From a virus, in IMG/VR virus record IMGVR_UViG_3300046517_001147, positions 1 to 64,000 of that record: a DNA stretch of 64,000 bases, one strand, 5' to 3'. This document shows, piece by piece, positions 28,633-37,001 of this stretch. The notes beneath the pieces were generated by a model. It did no database searches. It saw only the letters and a program-made list of their open reading frames with translations, and was not told the origin of the DNA. Every line of letters begins with the position of its first letter. Positions within the stretch are counted from its first letter, which is position 1. Made by a program: the position numbers and the translations under genes.

Positions 28633-31110
28633 TTGCGGGGAGTATTGGCAACTGACGTTTTAGAGAAAACAGATGCAACCGACCAGTCTGCCGACCAGTA
28701 CAAAGCTGGCGTGCTGGCCGGCATTGAATTTGCCGCGGTCGGTGACTTTACCAAAGTCGATTTAACTGCCTCTGAAAAGAATGCTTTCAAGGAACTGGTC
28801 ACTAAAGCCAGCAAGAGAGACTATCCGGCGCGTCTGATCGAAGTCATCCAAGCCTGGGAAGCGGCACTCTTCTATCGTGGGTTTCAGTTTCTTCTGCCGC
28901 GTGTTGGTGGCGGATGGGAAATTCCAGGGGAATCAACCGGCTATGGTCCGTCCATGCAGATGGACTTGTCACTGCTCCCGACCAACATCTATTCCAGTTA
29001 CGCGCAAATTATTATTTCCTCACTGACCCGCGCCGTGCCCAATGTTCGGTTCGAACCGCAGGACGCCGACAACGATGCACAGATTACCGCGACGGAAGCG
29101 GCCGACAAGTTTGTAAAAGTGGTGGCGCGCAATAATGACCTGACGATGGTCCAGACCGATGCTTGCCGGTATTTCTGGACCGATGGCCGCGCGCTCTACT
29201 ACACCCGATTCATTAAAGATGGCCAAAGGTTTGGTTGGGAAGAAGACGACGAAAACGATTCGATCGTTCCGGAAGATGAACCACCGACCGATGTTGTGGA
29301 TCAGATGGTAGCCGAAGAAGAGCAAACGGAAGTTGGCGGAGAGGGAGAAGCCAAACAAGAAGTCAAGCAGCGCACTCCGCGAGGCCAGGAAGTCAGAACG
29401 GCGCACGGCAAGCTGGAAGTCAAACTTACGCCGATGATGGCCAACTGCCTGGAGGAAGTGGACGTATTGCAGTATGAAACCGAAGTCAGTATGTCCCGCG
29501 CCAAAGGCACTTTCCCCTGGTGCTCTGACGAAATCAAAAGCGGAGCGAATGGAATTACCGAAGGCGAAATCGCCAAGCTCGCTCGCCAGAACGTCAAGCT
29601 GGGCATGCAGTCCACTTACATCACTTCGGATTCGATAGCCGACGATTGCACCATTCAACGCAACTGGTTCCGTCCGAATGTGTTGATGGACGTAAAAGAT
29701 AGGGATGTGCGCGATAGTTTGCTCGGCAAGTTTCCCGATGGCGCTCTGGTAGTGTATGCCGGCGAGACGTTGTGCTTTGCGCGCAATGAGTCTATGGATG
29801 ATTCCTGGGCTTTGGGGCAAGCCTATTCCGGCGACGGCCAGAATAGAAATGCCATGGGCACTTCGCTCATGCCGCTACAAAAAAGGCTAAATAACTGGTT
29901 GGATTTGATGAATGACTCGTTTGTTAGAGCCATTCCTAAGAAGTGGTTCCACAACAAAGCATTCAGCGCAGAAGCGCTCCGCCAGCAAACTAACGTTCCA
30001 GGTGACTCTGGAACCTACAAGCCGATACCGGGTTTGACCGCGGACCAACTGGTATTCGTCGAACCGGCCGTGCAAATGTCTCCCGCATTGCCGGAGTTTA
30101 TTAATTCCTACAAGGGCGAATTTGCGGAACTGGTGACTGGCGGGTATCCCGCTCTAGCCGGCGGTGATACCGGAGCGAATGATACCAAAGGCGGAATCGC
30201 CATTCAGCGCGATCAAGCCCTAGGGAGAATCGGTCCTACTTGGCACGTCATTCAGAACATGGAAGCGACCGCTTCACGCCAAGCGGTACGGTGGGGAGCG
30301 CGGTGCCGCGATAAAAGTATCAATGAACGTATACCCGGCGGCGATGCCATACGCCTAGAAATCAACGACCTGAAAGCGAATATCCTGTGTTTCCCAGAAG
30401 CCAACGAAAGTTTTCCGGAAACGTATGTGCAAAAACAGAATCGGTTGATGGGGCTCTTGGATGGCTCGGCCAAGAATCCTGCTCTGCAGGAAGTGTTCTT
30501 TAATGCCGCCAACTTGGTTTTCCTCAAACGTATGGTGGCGCTTGACGAACTCTACATTCCGCAAGTGGCTTCCTTTGAGAAACAGGAAGGCGAAATCGAA
30601 CTGCTGCTCAAGACTACGCCCGTTCCCAATCCGCAACTGGTTGAGGCCGAACAAAAGATCAATACGCTAAAATCAGATCCGCGCATTGATCCGGCACAGT
30701 TACAGCAAGCCGAAGCGCAACTAGCCGCCGCTCCTCAGCAAATGCTTACTTCCATGCCCGTAGCGGATTATGAGGATCACGACACGGAAGCAATGGCTTG
30801 CTGGAAATATATGAACTCTCCAGAAGGCCGCAAAGCGAAACAAGCCAATCGCAAAGGATTTGAGAACGTGGAATTGCATTGGCAAGCGCACGTAGCCGCC
30901 GCTCAAGCAAAGGCTGCTGCTAATGCTCCGCCGCCGCCGATGAAGCCTGTAAGCAAGAGTGTGAACTACAAGGATATTCCCGACCCGGCCGAAGCCGATC
31001 AGTTGTTGGTCGAAGCGGGTATTAAACCAACGCCCAAACCTCCAGGCGCATTGACCCCCGCGGCGCATGCCATGTTGCCTGAACCACAACCGCCTGTACC
31101 CGTTCAATGA
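28633..31110 (+). CDS. Portal protein
   Basis: 825 aa from a TTG start. A second TTG at 28645 with GGGGAG four bases upstream is an alternative. Residues 60-170 and 290-620 carry portal-type helices and segments (WEIPGESTGYGPSMQMDLSLLP, NMEATASRQAVRWGARCRDKSI). An acidic insert lies at about 200-245 (EEDDENDSIVPEDE, then EGEAKQE). The length and order (large terminase, portal, scaffold, capsid) suit a podovirus-like portal. It forms the dodecameric DNA channel; no protease fusion is visible. The C-terminal 200 aa are Ala/Gln/Pro-rich. Confidence 0.8.
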   Translation: MRGVLATDVLEKTDATDQSADQYKAGVLAGIEFAAVGDFTKVDLTASEKNAFKELVTKASKRDYPARLIEVIQAWEAALFYRGFQFLLPRVGGGWEIPGESTGYGPSMQMDLSLLPTNIYSSYAQIIISSLTRAVPNVRFEPQDADNDAQITATEAADKFVKVVARNNDLTMVQTDACRYFWTDGRALYYTRFIKDGQRFGWEEDDENDSIVPEDEPPTDVVDQMVAEEEQTEVGGEGEAKQEVKQRTPRGQEVRTAHGKLEVKLTPMMANCLEEVDVLQYETEVSMSRAKGTFPWCSDEIKSGANGITEGEIAKLARQNVKLGMQSTYITSDSIADDCTIQRNWFRPNVLMDVKDRDVRDSLLGKFPDGALVVYAGETLCFARNESMDDSWALGQAYSGDGQNRNAMGTSLMPLQKRLNNWLDLMNDSFVRAIPKKWFHNKAFSAEALRQQTNVPGDSGTYKPIPGLTADQLVFVEPAVQMSPALPEFINSYKGEFAELVTGGYPALAGGDTGANDTKGGIAIQRDQALGRIGPTWHVIQNMEATASRQAVRWGARCRDKSINERIPGGDAIRLEINDLKANILCFPEANESFPETYVQKQNRLMGLLDGSAKNPALQEVFFNAANLVFLKRMVALDELYIPQVASFEKQEGEIELLLKTTPVPNPQLVEAEQKINTLKSDPRIDPAQLQQAEAQLAAAPQQMLTSMPVADYEDHDTEAMACWKYMNSPEGRKAKQANRKGFENVELHWQAHVAAAQAKAAANAPPPPMKPVSKSVNYKDIPDPAEADQLLVEAGIKPTPKPPGALTPAAHAMLPEPQPPVPVQ

Positions 31111-31116
31111 GTTTTG

Positions 31117-31125
31117 TTGTATAGT
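31117..31125 (+). promoter_or_regulatory. Promoter-like -10 before the scaffold gene
   Basis: TATAGT at 31120-31125, preceded by a TTG. No good -35. Two other late genes have closely related TG-n-TATAGT/TAGAGT elements before them. Confidence 0.35.
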
Positions 31126-31157
31126 CTGCCAATCGGTAAATCGGGAGGAAACTTGAA

Positions 31158-32507
31158 ATGGAAGAAATCGGAACGCTTACAGCCCCTTCGACTGAAATTG
31201 CTCCAGTAGAAACGACTCCGGAAGTTGCAACCCCAGAAATTCAAACGGATGAAGGAACTCCGGAAACCGCTACTCCGGAAACTGAAGTCGGAGAGGCTAC
31301 GGAGGAAGCGTTACCGGGAGACCCCGGCGAAGGCGACGGAATCGAAACCGATGCGCGCCGGTTCGATCAGCAAACTAAAGACACTATTTCCTCTCTAAAG
31401 AATCTTGCCAAGCAGTCCACTGACCCGAAACAAGCCGCTTCGCTCAATGCTGCCGCTAAAGCTCTGGCTCGGTCATTCTTCGGGCGCCAAGCGTATGAAA
31501 AAGAATTTCCGACCGTGCAAGCTGCGCGGCAAGCCAAAGCCACGATCGACGCTCTCGGCGGACAAGAAGGTATTACCGACCTGCAAAACAAGGTCAGCGA
31601 CTATGACGCGGAAAGCGAACAATTTGCCAATGGCGACCGCGAACTGATTGAGAAGTTGAATAGAAGCAACCCGGAAAGCGTAGTCAAAGCTGGCGAAAAC
31701 ATTATCGATATTCTGACCGAAACACGGAATGCCGCTGCGCTTGACCGTTTGCTGATGAAACCGATGGTCGATCGGATGGATAGCGTAGGATTCGGCAATG
31801 CCCTGGTCGGAATTGCCAAGTTGCTTGAAACCGGCAAAGGCCAGGAAGCCTACGACAAGCTGAATGAGTTGGGAGACTGGTACACCAAGCTCAAAGGCGA
31901 ATCGGCAAAATTGGCCAGTACCCGCGTCACCAAAGACCCGCGAGAACAAGAATTTGCCCAACGCGAACAAAAACTGGCGGAACGGGAAAAAGAGACGGAA
32001 ACGCGGCTCCTGAGCAATGAAGTTACCAGAATCAATAACGGAGCCTTAAGCCGAACACTCGATCCCTTCTTCAAAGAACTGCGAATGGAGACTGAAGGGC
32101 GCAAGGAATTTACCCAACAGGTGATGAACAAAGTTTGGGACAAGATGCGCGAAGACAAAGTGTATATGCGCGATGCCGCCAACATTCGCCGTAAAGGGAA
32201 TGCGGATGAGACTGCCCGGTTTATCAGCGCCAAGTTTGCCGAATTTCTTCCGGAAGTTTTTAAGAATCACCGCAACCGGCTCTATCCCAATCTCTCGCGG
32301 ACTGCTCCTCCCGCGGCAAAGACTAATGGTCAACCGTCAACCAACGGCAAGCCGGTAGTAAAGGCTGTGACCGCTTTTCCCGGTCAACCGACTAAGGTTG
32401 CGGAAGCTCCGGCATTTGAGGATGTGGACTGGACCAAAACTCCCGATAGCCTCTGGTTCACCGGCAAGGCGTATCTCAAGAACGGTAAGTACGTTAGCTA
32501 CCACTGA
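31158..32507 (+). CDS. Putative scaffolding protein
   Basis: 449 aa with GGGAGGAAAC upstream. The first 65 residues are Thr/Pro/Glu-rich and disordered. Residues 75-350 are charged helix with long coiled-coil segments (QEFAQREQKLAEREKETETRLL). The C terminus is basic. Position between portal and capsid genes, acidity and helicity fit a phage scaffold. There is no active-site evidence for a protease. Confidence 0.6.
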   Translation: MEEIGTLTAPSTEIAPVETTPEVATPEIQTDEGTPETATPETEVGEATEEALPGDPGEGDGIETDARRFDQQTKDTISSLKNLAKQSTDPKQAASLNAAAKALARSFFGRQAYEKEFPTVQAARQAKATIDALGGQEGITDLQNKVSDYDAESEQFANGDRELIEKLNRSNPESVVKAGENIIDILTETRNAAALDRLLMKPMVDRMDSVGFGNALVGIAKLLETGKGQEAYDKLNELGDWYTKLKGESAKLASTRVTKDPREQEFAQREQKLAEREKETETRLLSNEVTRINNGALSRTLDPFFKELRMETEGRKEFTQQVMNKVWDKMREDKVYMRDAANIRRKGNADETARFISAKFAEFLPEVFKNHRNRLYPNLSRTAPPAAKTNGQPSTNGKPVVKAVTAFPGQPTKVAEAPAFEDVDWTKTPDSLWFTGKAYLKNGKYVSYH

Positions 32508-32570
32508 GTATAAAAGGGTACAGACATTCTACCTGGGCCATCCATAGACTGATCGGTTAGGAGGAACGAA

Positions 32571-32735
32571 ATGACTGAGAGAAACAATGCTCCACTAAGG
32601 ATAATCTTTGTCGTGCTGGCGCTTGTGATGTTCGCTATCGCAGGATTCGGATGGCCGGCGCCGGTTGAACCGTACCGCGTCAAATTCATTGGTATCGGTT
32701 TGTTTTTTTGGGTATTGTCCACATTCTTCGGATAG
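32571..32735 (+). CDS. 54-aa two-helix membrane protein
   Basis: Read directly: ATG 32571 with GGAGGAACGAA upstream, stop TAG 32733-32735. MTERNNAPLRIIFVVLALVM and KFIGIGLFFWVLSTFFG: two hydrophobic helices around a WPAPVEP turn. Could be a holin-type or virion membrane peptide; no family recognised. Located between scaffold and decoration-like genes. Confidence 0.65.
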   Translation: MTERNNAPLRIIFVVLALVMFAIAGFGWPAPVEPYRVKFIGIGLFFWVLSTFFG

Positions 32736-32746
32736 AATGAGCGACC

Positions 32747-33241
32747 GTGAATAAAAAGAAACCACACAACGGCAAAAAGCAACTTGACCGAATCGAGAAA
32801 AAAGAAGATAAAGAACTGAAGAAAATCGGGAAGCTGGAGCATGAAGTAGAAGAAATTGAACAGGCTCTCAAAAAGCCTAAGAAGAAAGCCCTTCGGAAAA
32901 TCAATTATAAACAAGTAGGAGAAAAGCAAATGCCAACCGATTTCTCGATTGTTGCAGGAACTAGCGGAGTCTTTAGCGCTGTATTGACTCCTCCAGGTGG
33001 CGCGCAAGCGCCTGGTACGGTGCCGCAATGGGTGGCCAGCGATTCATCCGTTGTGCTCACACCGACTTCTGACGGAATCAAAGTCGAAGCTGCCGTTCCC
33101 GCTGGATTTAGCGGAACCACTTTCGACTTGAGCCTTTCCGCCGTGTCGTCCGATTCCGGAGTGGGTACAGTCTCTAAGACCCATACCATTACCGTGAGCG
33201 CGGCGCCGCTCACCGCGATTGACTTCGGCCAGGATAGCTAG
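32747..33241 (+). CDS. Lys-rich coil joined to an Ig-like decoration domain
   Basis: 164 aa from a GTG start. Residues 1-55 are Lys/Glu-rich coiled coil. The rest (MPTDFSIVAGTSGVFSAVLTPP to the end) is Ig-like with a BIG2-type strand pattern. An internal ATG at 32930, eight bases after AGGAG, could start a 103-aa product holding only the Ig domain. A head-decoration or capsid-surface protein is plausible from its place just before the capsid gene. Confidence 0.6.
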   Translation: MNKKKPHNGKKQLDRIEKKEDKELKKIGKLEHEVEEIEQALKKPKKKALRKINYKQVGEKQMPTDFSIVAGTSGVFSAVLTPPGGAQAPGTVPQWVASDSSVVLTPTSDGIKVEAAVPAGFSGTTFDLSLSAVSSDSGVGTVSKTHTITVSAAPLTAIDFGQDS

Positions 33242-33261
33242 ACTGTCCCGCGCCTACGAAT

Positions 33262-33310
33262 CGGAACCTGCTTCGGACGTTATGACTCCGATGTGGGTTC
33301 CGGTTTTTTT
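33262..33310 (+). terminator. Rho-independent terminator before the capsid leader
   Basis: Stem CGGAACC (33262-33268) / GGTTCCG (33296-33302) with an inner TCGGA/TCCGA pairing, followed by seven T (33304-33310). It separates the upstream packaging operon from the capsid operon. Confidence 0.75.
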
Positions 33311-33311
33311 A

Positions 33312-33507
33312 TTGACATTCGAATCACATCCCTAGTAGCCTCACAAGCGTTGAGCGATGTACTGGGCGCAAGTCCCAGAAAAAAATAGATACCTTCGCAA
33401 AACAATCCAAACGTATATCGGGACGCTGTAATTCTCTGCGATTGACTTCGTTTGAGAATCGCTGACGCTGCGTACTTCGCGTCAAGCTGAAACTGAGGTA
33501 TACGTGT
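33312..33507 (+). promoter_or_regulatory. Capsid promoter and structured leader
   Basis: Consensus -35 TTGACA at 33312-33317; the -10 is weak (TAGCCT or similar near 33336). The following ~170-nt leader has three hairpins: CTGGG/CCCAG (33362-33366/33374-33378), ATTCTC/GAGAAT (33431-33436/33454-33459) and TGACGC/GCGTCA (33463-33468/33479-33484). A GAGG site precedes the ATG. The interval has no gene. Confidence 0.45.
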
Positions 33508-34848
33508 ATGCCAACTTCTCCTCTACAAGAGGCAGCGGTACAAGGCGTCGAAATCGAAGCCTTTGCCAAAGGTATTCCGAATTACGTTTTCAAGGGCCGG
33601 ACTCTTTACAACTTCATTAAGAAAGGTGCAAAGACTTATCCGACTGCAGTCACTACGGCCGCCGGCGGTACTTCCCGTCCAGCATTCCGTATTCCGATCA
33701 GGGTTCAATCCGGCGCCGCAATCTTCCAGGCAACCGGAGACGGTGACGCTCTCAACCGCGGCACTGGTTCACTGTGGGTTTCTGGCGACATAACGGTTGT
33801 CGGAACATTCGCAGGGAACGAAATTACGTACCTTGCCCGGATCGCCACGCAGGGGCCAAAGCGCGGTCTCATCTCCCTCAAAGCGGAAGAGTTGAAAAAC
33901 TCCTTCGACTCCTACATGCAGGGGCTTGATTCCCAGTTCCTTTCCGACGGTAGCGGCGCAATCGTCCAGATTCCCGCAACCGCAACGGTCAACAACAACA
34001 CCGGCACAGGCAATTCCACTTCGTCCATCATCGGACTGGGCGGACAAGCAAACCAGTTCCAAGAGCAGCAAGTTGTCCAGTTCTTCGCTGCCGAAGGCGG
34101 TTCGCCACGCTCCGGAACTGCAATCGTGTCCTACGTCGATGGCGCGGCCGATACTGTGTATTTTTCGACCACACTGCCGTCTGGAACCGCTGCTGGCGAC
34201 TTCGTGATGATTCAGGGCTCGTCCGGAGCGCTCAACTCCGGAATCGCGGGTATCTACACTTATCAGGTGGCCGCAACCACCGGAACGGTGCTGAACCTTT
34301 CCCGCGCAACCTATCCAGGGCAACTCTCCACTCCGACAATCAACAAGGGCGGTCAGCCGGTCAATACGACTGATCCCTACAAGGTCCAGATTCTCATTCG
34401 CCGCGGCTTGGGCGATGACAATGAACATGCCAAGGACTTCGAATGGGTGATGGGAGCCGATCAGGAATTGGCTATCAGCCAACTCTATACCGGCGTCCTG
34501 CAACAGAACTACGTTCCACCGGGCGATAAGGCTTTGGATATGACCAAGCCTTTTATGACCGATCACTGGAACGGCCGGCCAATGCACGTTTCCTACAAGG
34601 CCAAACAGGGCAGAATTGACGCGATTTGCCCTGAGACTTGGGGGATTTGCGAAACGGTCGAGCCTTCGCTGTACGACTTCGGAGACGGCGTAACCACCAT
34701 GCCGGTTCCGGCGAACGACGGTAGTCAAACCACAACGTACCGTACCAGTTCGATCTTTTACTACCACTCGTTCCTGAACGTGTTCAATTCGAACATGAAG
34801 GCTGCGTGCGTTCTTACGAACTGCTCGGTGCCTTCGGTCACATCTTAA
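33508..34848 (+). CDS. Major capsid protein
   Basis: 446 aa. An N-arm (MPTSPLQEAAVQGVEIEAFAKGIPNYVF) is followed by an A/P-domain-like beta-rich body. VQILIRRGLGDDNEHAKDFEWVMGADQELAISQLY, NGRPMHVSYKAKQGRIDAICPETWGIC and SSIFYYHSFLNVFNSNMKAACVL near the end fit HK97-fold capsids of the podovirus type. A strong internal position, its own leader and an adjacent scaffold-like gene support it. It forms the head shell. No obvious prohead-protease cleavage site is visible. Confidence 0.75.
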   Translation: MPTSPLQEAAVQGVEIEAFAKGIPNYVFKGRTLYNFIKKGAKTYPTAVTTAAGGTSRPAFRIPIRVQSGAAIFQATGDGDALNRGTGSLWVSGDITVVGTFAGNEITYLARIATQGPKRGLISLKAEELKNSFDSYMQGLDSQFLSDGSGAIVQIPATATVNNNTGTGNSTSSIIGLGGQANQFQEQQVVQFFAAEGGSPRSGTAIVSYVDGAADTVYFSTTLPSGTAAGDFVMIQGSSGALNSGIAGIYTYQVAATTGTVLNLSRATYPGQLSTPTINKGGQPVNTTDPYKVQILIRRGLGDDNEHAKDFEWVMGADQELAISQLYTGVLQQNYVPPGDKALDMTKPFMTDHWNGRPMHVSYKAKQGRIDAICPETWGICETVEPSLYDFGDGVTTMPVPANDGSQTTTYRTSSIFYYHSFLNVFNSNMKAACVLTNCSVPSVTS

Positions 34849-34868
34849 TCGAGCAAGGCAGGATGGGT

Positions 34869-34904
34869 AGGGTAACAATAATTGCTTCGATTTATTGTTA
34901 CCCT
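34869..34904 (+). repeat. 13-bp perfect stem between capsid and chaperonin genes
   Basis: Arms AGGGTAACAATAA (34869-34881) and TTATTGTTACCCT (34892-34904) with a 10-nt loop. No T run follows on either strand, so it is not a canonical terminator; it may protect or process the capsid mRNA or reduce expression of the next gene. Confidence 0.6.
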
Positions 34905-34922
34905 CCCTAAATCGGGGGAAAC

Positions 34923-35261
34923 ATGCAAGCTCAAGTAGCTGAAAAGAAATACGTTATTGTTCCGCGCGATAAATGGGTAGTTATCAAGAAGTTCCTTCGC
35001 GGGGAGCAAGTTACCGATGAAGGCGTCATCATTCCGGAAACAAAGGATGACCGCTCGCAAAGAGGAGTCGTTTTTGCACTATCCAACTGCGCGGGACGCG
35101 ACCGGGAAGGGAATCCGATTCCTTGGGATATTGAGGTAGGCGATGTGGTGATCTTCACCAACTACCCGATGGACATTCCGGCGGTAGAAGAGTTGACCGG
35201 CGAAAAGGATTTGGTTCTGGTACAGGCAGATGAAGTGTTTGGCAAGGCCGTAGAAGCATGA
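34923..35261 (+). CDS. GroES-like co-chaperonin
   Basis: 112 aa with GGGGGAAAC upstream. KYVIVPRDKWVVIKKF, then EGVIIPETKDDRSQRGVVFALS (a GroES-type mobile loop and strand), then WDIEVGDVVIFTNYP and KDLVLVQADEVFGKA follow the GroES order: D-K-V-V-V, G-I-x-I-P, Q-R-G-x-V, VGDxVxF and the final L-V-x-x-D-x-(I/V). A chaperone role for the capsid is inferred from the position directly after its gene. There is no GroEL gene in the window, so it would work with the host GroEL. Confidence 0.8.
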   Translation: MQAQVAEKKYVIVPRDKWVVIKKFLRGEQVTDEGVIIPETKDDRSQRGVVFALSNCAGRDREGNPIPWDIEVGDVVIFTNYPMDIPAVEELTGEKDLVLVQADEVFGKAVEA

Positions 35262-36043
35262 AGGCGGAAGGCCACGAAAGGCGTCAATGTCCGGCAGAGT
35301 TTCAAGACAGATTGACTCGCATGTTTGGCCGGAACCAGTTTGGCGACCCTCATTTCAAAATCGTTTGGGGCCAATCGGAATTTATCCGCATGGGCAACTT
35401 GTGGCGCGACCGCTTTGGAAACGAGCATCGGGCTTATCGCGACGTGTATCAGTGTCACGGAACTCCTTGTTGGGTAATCATGCGCTGGAAACAGCCGATG
35501 CACTATGGAGACCCGGAAACGTACTACCAGACGACTTGGGACACTTTCAGCGGCATGTATATCCTTGGCGAGTACCCTTGGCGCGGCCGCTACGAAATTG
35601 TGCAACCGCTGATGCACCGCGAACTATCCGCAGGACGTTTGGTAACCGAATGGATTCCTTCGCTCAATCCGCATACCGGAATCATGGAAACCGTGCCAGT
35701 CAGAAAACGTGTGGACCAGAAACTAGTCATCCACCACATGCCGCTTTCGCACATCCTGATCGATTCGCTGATCCCGCTATTTGTGAAGTTGCAAGCGCTC
35801 TCCCGCGACGAATTAAAAGCCATGCACCAAGCGAATCGCAAAGCGCAACAGCGCAAGGAAGTAGAGGAAATGGCCGACGCGATGGAAGCGAATATGCCAG
35901 CTTATTTCGGTCCGGTCTCGTATTCGCGGCAAGGATGCCGCACGTCATTGCTCGATCGCAAGATGGAACAAATCGAAAAAGTTTGGAAACGGGAATTAAA
36001 AGCAGGGAAGAGATTCACTAAAGGGTTTCAGGTAGCACACTGA
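35258..36043 (+). CDS. Hypothetical head/connector-region protein
   Basis: 261 aa, overlapping the chaperonin stop (ATGA). Rich in aromatic residues and Arg; helical C-terminal third (ALSRDELKAMHQANRKAQQRKEVEEMADAM). No catalytic motif is visible. Perhaps a connector or a minor capsid component. Confidence 0.5.
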   Translation: MKAEGHERRQCPAEFQDRLTRMFGRNQFGDPHFKIVWGQSEFIRMGNLWRDRFGNEHRAYRDVYQCHGTPCWVIMRWKQPMHYGDPETYYQTTWDTFSGMYILGEYPWRGRYEIVQPLMHRELSAGRLVTEWIPSLNPHTGIMETVPVRKRVDQKLVIHHMPLSHILIDSLIPLFVKLQALSRDELKAMHQANRKAQQRKEVEEMADAMEANMPAYFGPVSYSRQGCRTSLLDRKMEQIEKVWKRELKAGKRFTKGFQVAH

Positions 36044-36072
36044 AAAATTCGAATATCGGGAGGAAGTGAAAC

Positions 36073-36900
36073 ATGGCTAGTGGATTCGTAACAACAGGAT
36101 TGCCGCCGAACGCCAGCATTAAAAGAAGCATGAAAATGCAGGTTGGGAGCCTGGACAACGATCTGGAAGCAACCAGTCTGCAGACGCAAGATAACCTGCA
36201 AACCAAGCCCCCGCTCTACATTTACAACATCTGCGAACTGTCGCACGTCCGCAATCAACCGCCGGAATTTCCAGGGTTCACCGTCGAACCTTGCCCCAAG
36301 GGAGAGAAATTTTCGGTCAAGGTTTTTCAAGGCATTGTCAACGAACGCTACATGAAACCCGGAACATCGGAGTTTTATTACAAGCAGGTGGACGGCCGGA
36401 AGTATGCGACCAGTCTGCTCAATCCAGACTGCTTTCCAGGGACAGACTTCGAAGCACAGTTGATCGAAGGACAGACCGGAAACAACGATATGACCGGAAT
36501 GAACATGAACGCTCTGGGCGTGTTCTGGTCTCCACTCGCTCCAGACGACCCGAAACTGGAAGCACAGATAAAGAAATTCCGCGCCAGAGTCGATCGCACC
36601 ATGGATGCCCTGGTCAAAGAAGGCAATCGTTTGAATGCTTCCGGAAAGCTCGGAGATATTTCAGCGATGATGCACTTCGCAATGGATTACTTCGGCCTAC
36701 AGGCAACTTGGCACATGAGCCACCGTCATAAGACGGAATGCCCGAATTGCGGTGAACTGGTTTTGGAAGGCGTGGCATACCACAAGAACGGCAGCGGCGA
36801 TGATTGCATTATCGATTACGACCGCTACGCGCAAGTGGTTATGCGGAAGTCGGCTACCGTACAGGAAACGAAACCTGCGCGTACCCGCTCGACACGCTAA
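36073..36900 (+). CDS. Hypothetical structural protein with C-terminal CPNC
   Basis: 275 aa with GGGAGGAAGTGAAAC upstream. Beta-rich N-terminal domain, a helical middle (DPKLEAQIKKFRARVDRTMDALVKEGN), then HRHKTECPNCGELVLEGVAYHKNGSGDDC, a possible zinc site. Basic tail. No family recognised; the position suggests a head completion or connector role. Confidence 0.5.
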   Translation: MASGFVTTGLPPNASIKRSMKMQVGSLDNDLEATSLQTQDNLQTKPPLYIYNICELSHVRNQPPEFPGFTVEPCPKGEKFSVKVFQGIVNERYMKPGTSEFYYKQVDGRKYATSLLNPDCFPGTDFEAQLIEGQTGNNDMTGMNMNALGVFWSPLAPDDPKLEAQIKKFRARVDRTMDALVKEGNRLNASGKLGDISAMMHFAMDYFGLQATWHMSHRHKTECPNCGELVLEGVAYHKNGSGDDCIIDYDRYAQVVMRKSATVQETKPARTRSTR

Positions 36901-36905
36901 ACGAT

Positions 36906-36980
36906 CTTTCTAGGGGGGTGCTTGCTTTCCTTGCGGTTACCCGATTCCGCGAGCGCCCGGTACGCGCTCCCCTAAGAAAG
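36906..36980 (+). repeat. Long imperfect stem-loop in the connector intergenic gap
   Basis: CTTTCTAGGGG (36906-36916) pairs with CCCCTAAGAAAG (36969-36980) with one bulged base. Lies between the 275-aa and 273-aa genes; no T tail. Likely an mRNA element. Confidence 0.45.
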
Positions 36981-37001
36981 TTTGGAAAGAGAAAGGCATG
37001 A

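Noticed and set aside
33769-34878. 369-codon frame antisense to the capsid gene
   Set aside because: Arg/Cys/His-skewed translation, no ribosome site; the plus-strand capsid gene explains the sequence.
35287-36021. 244-codon frame overlapping the 261-aa head-region gene
   Set aside because: Arg/Pro/Ala-rich alternative frame without a ribosome site; the other frame is coupled by ATGA to the chaperonin gene.
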